From NCBI GenBank assembly GCA_903929755.1, contig CAIYVZ010000206.1, positions 1-64,000 on the forward strand: a DNA stretch of 64,000 nucleotides. Reading direction: 5' to 3'. This DNA comes from an uncultured Acidobacteriia bacterium. Its GTDB lineage: Bacteria; Acidobacteriota; Terriglobia; Bryobacterales; Bryobacteraceae. Below, in pieces: positions 43,533 through 51,669 of this stretch. Made by a program: the position numbers and the translations under genes. The first letter of the stretch is position 1. The number at the start of each line of letters is the position of its first letter. The notes under the pieces were generated by a model. The model did not search any database and was not told the DNA's origin. It worked only from the letters and a program-made list of their open reading frames with translations.

Positions 43533-43563
43533 TCGCCGCCCGTCACTACAATACTGAGCAGGA

Positions 43564-43589
43564 GAAGGGGCTCATTCGCCAGCCCCTTC
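43564..43589. other. Hairpin near end of beta-helix gene
   Basis: GAAGGGGCT (43564-43572) and AGCCCCTTC (43581-43589) form a perfect 9-bp stem with an eight-base loop about 90 bases beyond the beta-helix stop. Neither strand has a T run, so a terminator is unproven. Confidence 0.4.
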
Positions 43590-43675
43590 CCTGCACCCAA
43601 CCCCGCTTCATGGACTCGTTTTTCATGTGGTTGGTCCCGGCCTGCCGATGGCTGTGCCGGCCGGTCCCGATTCGC

Positions 43676-45874
43676 TCAGGGAGCGGTAATGAACAGGAAT
43701 CGGCGCCCCTCCACTCCGGTCTCCAGTTTCAGTCCGTCGCACGTCGCACGGGCAAAGTAAACCTGCCCGGCCGCCAGGCCTGACCATGTCGCGACTCCGT
43801 CACGCCCATTTCTCGTTTGTGATGTTACCGGAACTGGCGAAGAATAGCCGTTGGCGTCGGGACTCAGTTCCCACGTGCATGCGTTGCCGCTCGGGGCGGT
43901 AAAGTAGATGTTCGCAGACTTGGCCGCATCTGATCGGAACGTGACAGCGCTACGCAGTTTGTACTCCAGAGCTGTGTTAAGGGAGCCATCAACAGCGTGG
44001 GCCGAAGCCCAGGTCACGCGGTCGACGTCAGCGCCGGCGTCGCGCCCGTCCACGGCTGAATTCCTGTATGTTGTCAGACGGTAATTGGCGTCGGTGATTA
44101 ATTTCCCGCTCGGAGCGGTTATTGTTCCACTCGGCCAGAGATTGTAAGCCGCGCAAGGAAACGGCGTTGGACCAAATGAGAGCGGAGCGGACCATTCCTG
44201 GCGGTCCGCAGTCAAAATGTTTCCGCGCAGGCTGTAAACGGAGTTCTGTCCCAGGCCGGAAATAAACGAGCACGTGCCGCCCCAGCCCAAGCCGTCCGCT
44301 GTGTTGCTGTGCGTTGACTTGGGGATGATATTGTCCCGTACGTTGATTGTGCCGCTAATCGTCCCTGCCCCGGCCATGTTGACTATCGAGTACATAGCGC
44401 CGCTGGCGGCAGACCAGGTGGACAGCAGAAAAGTATTGTGCCGGATGTCAATGTCAAAGTCCCCTTTATTTAGGAGTCCCAACCAGCCTCCAACCGGGGC
44501 TCCCCGATTATAGTCTCGCTCGTCGGCCATGTTGTAGATCAGGTTGTCATGGATCCGGATGTCATTGTGGGAGTTCTGATAGCACCAGGGTTGCGGGAAG
44601 CCCGCTGCGCACGGCCCCCCGCCGTTCCCTGGAAACGCCAGCGTCATGAAAGTAATCGCGTCATGCACCCGGTTGGCGTCGATCTGCACATCACTGATCG
44701 TCGTCCACGGTTGGGCTTTGATGGAATTCGGCTGCACCCACGCCGGATTGCTGGTGGTGTCCTGTGTAGTAAGGTTCATGACGAAGACTTCCCCGTTCTG
44801 AGCGCTCGGCCACCATGTGCCCGACATATCGTTACCGAAGACCCGAACGCCACGCCCCATCTTGATCTCCCAGAGATTCTTCACATTATCCGGGCCATAG
44901 GCTGTGGTGCCACCCTGGTCGGCCCACGAGCCGTCGCTGCCGCAGGTCCAGTCGTGATTCGTCGCCGTATTCCGGTATACGTTCCCCTGCCTGCAGGCCC
45001 AGGCCGGATCGGTCGTTCCGGACGTGAATTTATAGTAGCCTTTCTTCGAATATTGATTGCCCACGAACCGAAGGAAAGAAGGCAGCATTCCGGCCGGCAT
45101 CAGCGCGCCCCCGACGATCGAGTTCTCTGTGGACGAGTCCAGTAAATTGTTGACGATATCGACCGGGCCGTCGGTGAAGGTAAGCGCGACCGCGTGGGCT
45201 TCCGTGCCATCAGCGGCAATGTCTTCAATGACGCTGTCAACGATGCGGACGTTGTTACCTGCCACGTGGATTCCGTTCTGCACGTTGCGCGCTCCCGGTA
45301 CGCCGTGGAACCAGCAATGTTTCACTTCCAGATGGTCGGGACGCGTACTCCGATCCAGCGAGGCCGGGAAAGTAGAGCCTGACTCGCCAAAAAACAACAA
45401 CGCGTTGTAAGCGCTCCGTCCGGCATTCTGACCGTTGCCGTAGAAGTCGATCCCTTCGAAGGCCCAATAGCGTGTCTTAGCGCGGGCCGCGACGGTGACC
45501 ATAAAAGCACTAGGGGCGGACATCGTACTTTGTATACGCGCCATATATGGAGCCTGCGTAGCGGGATTCACTCGCGTGCCGTCTGCAGGGAGCGCACCTG
45601 CCTGACGCGTTCGGATTCGGATGTACTGAGCGCATGTCTTGGCAGGCAGAGTGAGAGTGTTTCCGTTCAGGTCGACCGGGTTGGCCGGGTCGATTTCAAT
45701 GATGTACGGAACGCAGGACGAGTTCTGGTAAGCAGCAGCGTCCCTCACTGCACTGTTCAGGCCGGCATATGTGCTCGCATAGTCACAGCCGGATGCGCAT
45801 ACGGTCTTGCGCGTGGAAGTTTGGGCGGAAGCTGAAATGGCCGCCACCAGGAGTATCAGGAATTTTGATCGCAT
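43676..45874 (-). CDS. Secreted parallel beta-helix protein
   Basis: 732 residues from ATG 45874 (MRSKFLILLVAAISASAQ), with GAGGAG seven bases upstream and a clear signal peptide. Right-handed beta-helix coils are suggested by repeats such as HLEVKHCWFHGV, NVRIVDSVIEDIAADG, VDIVNNLLDSST, VRVFGNDMSG, DVQIDANRVHDAI, DIRIHDNLIYNMAD, DIDIRHNTFLLST and INVRDNIIPKST. The N-terminal KTVCASGCDYASTYAGLNSAV resembles the pectate-lyase/tailspike lead-in. The C-terminus looks like a fibronectin-III-type module. No catalytic residues could be assigned: a polysaccharide lyase, adhesin or tailspike-like binder are all possible. It neighbours a tail-fibre-like gene on the same strand. Confidence 0.7.
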   Translation of the reverse strand: MRSKFLILLVAAISASAQTSTRKTVCASGCDYASTYAGLNSAVRDAAAYQNSSCVPYIIEIDPANPVDLNGNTLTLPAKTCAQYIRIRTRQAGALPADGTRVNPATQAPYMARIQSTMSAPSAFMVTVAARAKTRYWAFEGIDFYGNGQNAGRSAYNALLFFGESGSTFPASLDRSTRPDHLEVKHCWFHGVPGARNVQNGIHVAGNNVRIVDSVIEDIAADGTEAHAVALTFTDGPVDIVNNLLDSSTENSIVGGALMPAGMLPSFLRFVGNQYSKKGYYKFTSGTTDPAWACRQGNVYRNTATNHDWTCGSDGSWADQGGTTAYGPDNVKNLWEIKMGRGVRVFGNDMSGTWWPSAQNGEVFVMNLTTQDTTSNPAWVQPNSIKAQPWTTISDVQIDANRVHDAITFMTLAFPGNGGGPCAAGFPQPWCYQNSHNDIRIHDNLIYNMADERDYNRGAPVGGWLGLLNKGDFDIDIRHNTFLLSTWSAASGAMYSIVNMAGAGTISGTINVRDNIIPKSTHSNTADGLGWGGTCSFISGLGQNSVYSLRGNILTADRQEWSAPLSFGPTPFPCAAYNLWPSGTITAPSGKLITDANYRLTTYRNSAVDGRDAGADVDRVTWASAHAVDGSLNTALEYKLRSAVTFRSDAAKSANIYFTAPSGNACTWELSPDANGYSSPVPVTSQTRNGRDGVATWSGLAAGQVYFARATCDGLKLETGVEGRRFLFITAP

Positions 45875-46085
45875 ATATCGTCTCCTCGAACACCGCACAT
45901 CAAAGTCCCCGGGAAGGACGGGTTGACGTTTTGGATAACGTTCCGCTGTATCGGTAAGCAGTGTGCTGCCTGCCCCTTCATTTCCACCTGAAAGCGGCCA
46001 TACCGGATTGCAGGGCTGTTGTTGTCGGCATCCACAAAACGCGTTCCTGCCTCCAATCTTACCGCGCTCTGTCCGTCAGCCCGGC

Positions 46086-46376
46086 TCACTTTTTCCCTTC
46101 CGGCGGAGACGGTGGGACGGGGACGCACGTGACGGCGCCGTCTGGCCCCGCCTGGATATCGTGCGCCTGCGTCTGCTGGCATCCTTTGCGCATCTCTGAT
46201 TCAATTCCGACCAGCTCGCTATCAAAGGGTGCGATGTATTTCTGATAAGCCGCTAGCCGCCTCAACATCAGCAGCGCGCGTTGTGCCTGCAAACTGTCCG
46301 GGATTGCCGCACTTTGGCTCCGGTCATCGGCGCCGAGCACCATTGCACAAATCAGGAGGAGTATAAGACGTTTCAT
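46086..46376 (-). CDS. Small secreted protein of unknown function
   Basis: 96 residues: a short signal peptide (MKRLILLLICAMVLGA), a helical middle (LQAQRALLMLRRLAAYQKY) and a Pro-rich tail with two cysteines (GCQQ, VTCVPVP). Not recognised. It lies between the 1005-residue repeat protein (57 nt upstream of its start on the same strand) and the beta-helix gene about 210 nt downstream, so the three may be one transcript. Confidence 0.55.
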   Translation of the reverse strand: MKRLILLLICAMVLGADDRSQSAAIPDSLQAQRALLMLRRLAAYQKYIAPFDSELVGIESEMRKGCQQTQAHDIQAGPDGAVTCVPVPPSPPEGKK

Positions 46377-46433
46377 GGGTATGTTCTCCGGCTATGAATT
46401 TTCATTTCTGTTTACGCTGTGGGGACCCGGCAG

Positions 46434-49400
46434 TTAGGGCGCGTTGGTGCTCCAGGCCGGTACGTAGTAAGTCGTGCCGTTGTATGACATTGGAATCCAG
46501 ACAGCATTCGTGGCCCCGTTAGCGGTTGACATCTTCACTGATCCGACGCCTGCGCCGATTGTGATCGAGCCGCCAGCGGACGTGTTGAATAGCGTTGCGC
46601 TTGCAGTGCCGTTTACATCAAGCGGGAAGTTCGGCGCGATACGGTCGATACCGATCCTGGCAGTCGCATTCTGCAGGATCGTGAAGTGCTCCACCGCGTT
46701 TCCGTCCATGATGCCGAACCGTGATCCCGTAGTCAGCAACCCCGCGTCCCACCCTCCCACACCGTTGTAGAATGTGATCGGAGATGGCGCTGCGTTCGTG
46801 GCGACCTGCAGGTAGCGCTGCGCCTTTGTTAGCCCACCACTCGCCCAAAGGCTCGGGATATTCCCATCCCCGAATACTCCACCCGCGTGAAAATTGTTTC
46901 GTGCGTAGTTGTAGATGCCGTAGTTGGTCCCTGCTGTTGTCGCTCCGGCAACCGTGATCGCCAGACCGGCGTTGGCCGAGATTGGCCCCCCGATAGCAAT
47001 ACTCTGCCGATTCGTTCCAGCCCCGCCACCGGCAAAATCTTGCACGTTGATTCCTATTTGCCGCGTAAGCGTCAACCCGCCCGTCAGTGCAGTCGGGCCA
47101 CCCACTGTTATGCCGTCCAATTCCGTAATGGTCCCGGTGCCATTCATCACGCCGCCGTTGGCGACGTACAGCCCGGCCATTGTGGTCATGGTTCCAGCGT
47201 GATTGATTACGTCGTTAGTCACGTAGAGGGTAGCCGATAGCGTTGTGTTCGTCCCCGCTACTGTCGTCATATTTTGCCGTAAGACGTTGCAGAGAGGGTG
47301 ATCCAATTGGTTCGCATCTCCCAGCAGAAGCGAAAAAGCGCAAGTGTCGTACAGGTAAGACCAAGTACTGCCAGCCCGTGCCGTGCCCGTGACGTTCATG
47401 GTTCCCCCGATTAGCTTGGCATCACCAGCTGGCGTTGCACCAGCAGTCACGGTATATGTACTGTTGAGGCCGAGCAAGTTACTGGTACCAGCGGCATTAG
47501 CCACTGATGAGTTACCAGTTAACGTGTTGCCAGAATTGGTGAGGGCCCACTGTGAGAGCCCGCCGAAAGCTCCGGCGTTATTGTACTGGAGTTGACCTGT
47601 TGATCCACCGGGGGAGCCGCTACCACTGATTGTGTTGCAGCCCCAGGAATGGGTAGTGGTGTTGTAGGTCAGAGCGTTCGCCGCTCCGGCACAACCGTTC
47701 GTCCCGCTGGTTGGAAGGGCCACTGCGGTCGGCGCAGCAGAACCACCTGTTGCGTTCATCACCGCAGTATCAGCCGCCTGTGTGGCTATTTTGGTCAAAG
47801 TCACTGCCCCCGTCGCAATCGTGGTTGCCACTGCTCCCGCTGAAGTCGTGACATCCCCGGTGAGCGCAGGCATTCGGCCAGCTGGCAGCGCTCCAGACGT
47901 GATGTTGGTCGCACTCGTTGTGTCTGTGGAGCAGGAAGCAGTTGCGTTGCTTAGATCAGCACAGGCAAGTTGTGATACGGAGACAGTTCCTCCAACTGTT
48001 GATTGCCGCAACACCTGCGATGTGCCGCCAGTGGCTGCGAGACTCGTGCCGGTTCCACCGTAAGCAACGCCGATTGCGGTCCCGTTCCAAACGCCTGCGG
48101 TAACCGTGCCGAGTGCCGTAATGGTGGGGAGATCCGCCGCCACGAGAGCGCGGAATGTTCCAGCTGCTGGACTGCCGGTAGTCGGCCCGCTGTAGATCGT
48201 GTTTGCCGTCCTAACCACTGACGTGTCGAGAGCGTTCGTCACCCCCGAAGCAGCAATGGTGCAGGTACCGCCGAGAGCGCAACTCTGGCCACTCACCGTA
48301 GTGGCTGAGTTGGCCAGTGCCGAGTTCGGAATCGCGGAGAGCCTGGCGGTGGGCAGGATGCCAGTTGTCAGATCCGAGGCGCTGCCACTGGTTGCCACAG
48401 CGGCGAGGGTTGCTGAACAGCCGGTCCCGGCATTGGCAAGATCGGCACACCCCGCCTGGGTGATTGTACCTGCGCCATTGCCTTTTAACGCGCCCGTCAC
48501 TGTTCCCAGACCACCGCCGTTGATCGTGGTTCCAGTAACGGTGATCGGGGCAGTGCCGCTGTAGGCGATCGCTGCCGCGGGTGTCCAGGTGTTTGCCGCC
48601 GTGCAGTACTTCATCGTGCTGGTGGCAGTATTGAAATATTGCTCGCCAAGGACGCATAGCGGAGGGTCCGACGCCGCCAGCCGGGAAGGAAACGTTTTCG
48701 TAGCGATTCTTGAATCCTGTACTCCCGCATATATATTGCTCCCGCCGAGTTGCGCCACCGTTGCCGGATCGACCGAAATGAGGCAGGGGCCGCTTGCGCA
48801 GTCCAGAACCACGCCGGGCCCTGCCATTGCAGCGAACGTCGAGATCATCGACCGCTTGTCCACCACCGATGTGATGACGCCGCCCGTGATGTTCAGGTCC
48901 CCGATATAGAACGCACTGGAAGGCACACCGGGAGTACTGACAGCGGCGGCAGTTATCCCGTCCAGCGTGAGCGCCAGGGTCAGTGTATTGGGGTACTCCA
49001 TGACAACGGCGCATGAGTCGCTGACGTAGAGAGTGGCAATGGCGTCTCCCGTGCCGGAACTTATCTGCGCCGTCATCGGCCGTGTAAAGCTCGTGCACGG
49101 GAATGTCCCGAACCGCAGGCGTCCCGGCTGAATCGTCAGGATACTGGAACTTACTGTCGGCAAAAAATCATTCAGATCCTTCGCCGCCAAACCGATGCCC
49201 GTCTCGGCGGACCAGGTATTTGTCGCCGCGCACCCGTAGAGATTCTTCCCGGGCGGCGTATCCACTTTGAAAAACATGTCTCCCACGGTGCAGGTAGCGG
49301 GCAGAGTGGTCCCCGTCTTAACCGGACGAGTGTACGGTGCTCCGCTAAAATTTATTTCCCGGGCCTGCGTGCCCATTTGGATCTGCGTCTGGGCCATTAG

Positions 49401-49451
49401 TCCGGTGCAGGCAAATAGCTGCGCGCAAAGATATAAAGTTCTTGAATTCAC
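46434..49451 (-). CDS. Large secreted protein with phage-tail-fibre-like repeats
   Basis: 1005 residues with a signal-like start (LYLCAQLFACTGLMAQ). The body is rich in Thr, Ala, Gly and Asn and poor in Lys. Segments such as LGTVTAGVWNGTAIGVAYGG, GALPAGRMPALTGDVTTSAG and GSTGQLQYNNAGAFGG are the repeat forms seen in phage tail fibres and related trimeric surface fibres. The C-terminus (NFPLDVNGTASATLFNTSAGG) resembles the region before fibre tip domains. No membrane anchor or translocator domain is visible. It may be a domesticated fibre, an adhesin, or part of a phage-like cluster; no capsid, baseplate or sheath genes are present. Confidence 0.65.
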   Translation of the reverse strand: MNSRTLYLCAQLFACTGLMAQTQIQMGTQAREINFSGAPYTRPVKTGTTLPATCTVGDMFFKVDTPPGKNLYGCAATNTWSAETGIGLAAKDLNDFLPTVSSSILTIQPGRLRFGTFPCTSFTRPMTAQISSGTGDAIATLYVSDSCAVVMEYPNTLTLALTLDGITAAAVSTPGVPSSAFYIGDLNITGGVITSVVDKRSMISTFAAMAGPGVVLDCASGPCLISVDPATVAQLGGSNIYAGVQDSRIATKTFPSRLAASDPPLCVLGEQYFNTATSTMKYCTAANTWTPAAAIAYSGTAPITVTGTTINGGGLGTVTGALKGNGAGTITQAGCADLANAGTGCSATLAAVATSGSASDLTTGILPTARLSAIPNSALANSATTVSGQSCALGGTCTIAASGVTNALDTSVVRTANTIYSGPTTGSPAAGTFRALVAADLPTITALGTVTAGVWNGTAIGVAYGGTGTSLAATGGTSQVLRQSTVGGTVSVSQLACADLSNATASCSTDTTSATNITSGALPAGRMPALTGDVTTSAGAVATTIATGAVTLTKIATQAADTAVMNATGGSAAPTAVALPTSGTNGCAGAANALTYNTTTHSWGCNTISGSGSPGGSTGQLQYNNAGAFGGLSQWALTNSGNTLTGNSSVANAAGTSNLLGLNSTYTVTAGATPAGDAKLIGGTMNVTGTARAGSTWSYLYDTCAFSLLLGDANQLDHPLCNVLRQNMTTVAGTNTTLSATLYVTNDVINHAGTMTTMAGLYVANGGVMNGTGTITELDGITVGGPTALTGGLTLTRQIGINVQDFAGGGAGTNRQSIAIGGPISANAGLAITVAGATTAGTNYGIYNYARNNFHAGGVFGDGNIPSLWASGGLTKAQRYLQVATNAAPSPITFYNGVGGWDAGLLTTGSRFGIMDGNAVEHFTILQNATARIGIDRIAPNFPLDVNGTASATLFNTSAGGSITIGAGVGSVKMSTANGATNAVWIPMSYNGTTYYVPAWSTNAP

Positions 49452-49809
49452 TCTCGCTCCTGTATTCTGTCGTGACGTTGAATCGCCCAGACCTCTCTTA
49501 CGCCCACAGAATATCTACAGGAACCTGCAAGACGGCCTCATTGATGGCCTGAGATTTTGTTGGCTTGCGTTGTCAAGATCTGTTTTTTCAAGAACTTGGC
49601 AGCGTACAAAATAAATATCAGGATCCCGTGACCGGCTCACCGGGGGTACCCGGCACCGGGGGATGAAACGATCTCCGGGCCGGAGTAAATTAAGAGTGCC
49701 GTAGCCTGAAGACAGGGGCTTCACCCTCCGGTCGGGAATGCGGCCGGTGCCACCGGCTCCCTCTGCGATTGGAACTCACGTTCCGCGGCTCCACTTCCGG
49801 TGCCCTACA
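49452..49809. other. Intergenic region between fibre-like gene and miaB
   Basis: 358 bases without a convincing gene. It must hold divergent promoters; a TTGACA on the minus strand (49576-49581) lacks a good -10 at proper distance. A GC-rich patch near 49625-49670 (ccggctcaccggg and similar) could fold locally. Nothing else is seen. Confidence 0.5.
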
Positions 49810-51135
49810 ATGAAGACTCCGGTGGAAAAAACCTTTTACATAGAAACCTTTGGGTGCCAGATGAATGCCCACGACTCCGAAAAAGTCGTCGGCACCCTTC
49901 TGAACACCGGCTATTCGCAAGTGGAGACGCCCGAAGAAGCGAACTACATCTTCTACAACACCTGCAGCATCCGCGACAAAGCGGAGCAGAAAGTCTTCAA
50001 CCGCCTGCAGCACCTGAAGAACTCAGGTAAGAATAAGGTCCTCGCTGTCCTCGGCTGCGTCGCCCAGCAGGAAGGCGAAAAGATCTTCGACCGCGCCCCC
50101 CACGTCAATATGGTGGTCGGCTCGGCCAGCTACACGAAACTCCCACAGCTTCTGGTCCGGATTGAACAGGGCGAAAAGCGCGTCACCGGCCTCAGCCTCG
50201 ATACCACCGAGACCTTTGACACCCCCTTCACCCGCCGCGACAACCCGCACCGCGCCTACATCACCATTATTGAAGGCTGCGACAAGAACTGTTCCTACTG
50301 CGTGGTTCCGTTCACCCGCGGCCCGGAACGCAGCCGCACCAGCGAGAGCGTCCTCGAAGAGGCCCGTCGCGTGGCTGGTCTTGGTTACACCGAAATTCAG
50401 CTCCTGGGCCAGAACGTGAACAGTTACCGGGACCCGTCATCCGTCGGTTGGGACTTCTCGCCTCTTCTCGACGCCGTCGGCAAGGTTCCCGGCATCCGCC
50501 GCGTCCGCTTCATGACCTCCCACCCCCGGGATTTCGTGAAGTCGATCATCGACGTCATCGACGAAAACCACAACCTCTGTAATCACGTCCATCTGCCCGT
50601 CCAGTCCGGCTCCACGAACGTTCTGGCCGGCATGCAGCGCTCTTACTCGCGCGATGAGTACATGCGTCGCATCGACTGGATGCGCAACGCCAAACGGAAC
50701 ATTTCCATCACCACCGACATCATCGTTGGCTTTCCTGGCGAGACCGAACAGGACTTCCAAGACACTCTCGACCTCCTCGACGACGTGCAGTACGAGTCTC
50801 TCTTCGCCTTCAAGTACTCCCAGCGCCCCAATACCTCCGCGCTCACGCTGGGCGACCACATCCCCGAAGAAGAGAAGACGCGCCGCATCATGATCCTCCA
50901 GGAGCGGCAGCGCGCCATCCAGCTGCGCCGCAATGCCGACCGCATCGGGCGTGTGGAAGAAGTTCACGTGGAAGGTCGCCACGCATCCCTCAACCAGTGG
51001 ATCGGCCGGACTGCCCAGAACCAGACCCTCAACTTCTCCGGCCGCGACACCGAAGCCCTCTTGGGCGACTACGTCCCCGCACGCGTCACCCGCGCGGGCC
51101 CGAACTCCCTCGTCGGCGAAGCTGTAATCCTGTAG
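49810..51135 (+). CDS. miaB: tRNA-2-methylthio-N6-dimethylallyladenosine synthase
   Basis: 441 residues from ATG 49810 (MKTPVEKTFYIETFGCQMN), matching the family N-terminus; an in-frame ATG at 49738 adds 24 unrelated residues. The UPF0004 domain has cysteines in GCQMN, NTCSIRDKAEQKV and LGCVAQQEG; the radical-SAM triad is CDKNCSYC; the TRAM domain (GRVEEVHVEG...GRTAQNQTLNF...ARVTRAGPNSLVGEAV) closes the protein. It methylthiolates i6A37 in tRNAs reading UNN codons. Followed closely by the bifunctional nuclease gene. Confidence 0.95.
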   Translation: MKTPVEKTFYIETFGCQMNAHDSEKVVGTLLNTGYSQVETPEEANYIFYNTCSIRDKAEQKVFNRLQHLKNSGKNKVLAVLGCVAQQEGEKIFDRAPHVNMVVGSASYTKLPQLLVRIEQGEKRVTGLSLDTTETFDTPFTRRDNPHRAYITIIEGCDKNCSYCVVPFTRGPERSRTSESVLEEARRVAGLGYTEIQLLGQNVNSYRDPSSVGWDFSPLLDAVGKVPGIRRVRFMTSHPRDFVKSIIDVIDENHNLCNHVHLPVQSGSTNVLAGMQRSYSRDEYMRRIDWMRNAKRNISITTDIIVGFPGETEQDFQDTLDLLDDVQYESLFAFKYSQRPNTSALTLGDHIPEEEKTRRIMILQERQRAIQLRRNADRIGRVEEVHVEGRHASLNQWIGRTAQNQTLNFSGRDTEALLGDYVPARVTRAGPNSLVGEAVIL

Positions 51136-51165
51136 GCCGATTCCCGGCTGTGCTGTAATAAAACT

Positions 51166-51651
51166 ATGGAAATCGAGATGAAGATCCGCGGGTTAATGAT
51201 GGATCCCGTCACAAGCATGCCGATCGTCATCCTTAAGGATGGCGGCGCAAACGTCCTGCCTATCTGGGTTGGCGTTTACGAAGCAAATGCGATCGCGCTT
51301 GAGATTGAAAAAGTCTCAACGCCGCGCCCGATGACGCACGACCTGATCCGCAACCTGCTGGTCGGTTTCGGGGCCGGAATCCGCAAAGTTGTGGTCAATG
51401 AACTGAAGGACGACACGTTCTTCGCCGTCATCTGGGTGGAACGCGACGGGCAACTAATGTCCGTCGATTCGCGCCCCAGCGACGCCCTGGCGCTCGCGTT
51501 GCGCCTCGATTGCCCTATCTACGTTGACGAATCCGTGCTGAAATCAGCCAAAACGACCTCCGCCATGTCCGACAAGCTGAACACCAACGCCGAACTTCGC
51601 CGTTACCTGGAAAGCCTGGGCGACGAAGACCTCGGCCGTTACAAGATGTAA
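51166..51651 (+). CDS. Bifunctional nuclease family protein (DUF151)
   Basis: 161 residues. EIEMKIRGLMMDPVTSMPIVILKD, VLPIWVGVYEANAIALEIE and SRPSDALALALRLDCPIYV are the conserved BFN/DUF151 blocks. Plant members show DNase and RNase activity; the bacterial role is unclear. It lies 30 nt after miaB, which fits the frequent miaB-BFN pairing in many bacteria, and 18 nt before the S9 peptidase gene. Confidence 0.9.
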   Translation: MEIEMKIRGLMMDPVTSMPIVILKDGGANVLPIWVGVYEANAIALEIEKVSTPRPMTHDLIRNLLVGFGAGIRKVVVNELKDDTFFAVIWVERDGQLMSVDSRPSDALALALRLDCPIYVDESVLKSAKTTSAMSDKLNTNAELRRYLESLGDEDLGRYKM

Positions 51652-51657
51652 AGCCGC

Positions 51658-51663
51658 TAAAAT
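51658..51663 (+). promoter_or_regulatory. Candidate -10 element (TAAAAT)
   Basis: TAAAAT ends six bases before the ATG at 51670, so a transcript starting at the normal distance would be leaderless. No Shine-Dalgarno sequence precedes that ATG. Confidence 0.35.
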
Positions 51664-51669
51664 CGACGC

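Noticed and set aside
49576-49581. TTGACA on the minus strand as promoter of the fibre-like gene
   Set aside because: No acceptable -10 hexamer occurs 16-18 bases downstream.
49806-49811. TACAAT hexamer at the miaB start
   Set aside because: It overlaps the ATG at 49810, which the MiaB N-terminus requires, so it cannot be the -10 for that start; coincidence.
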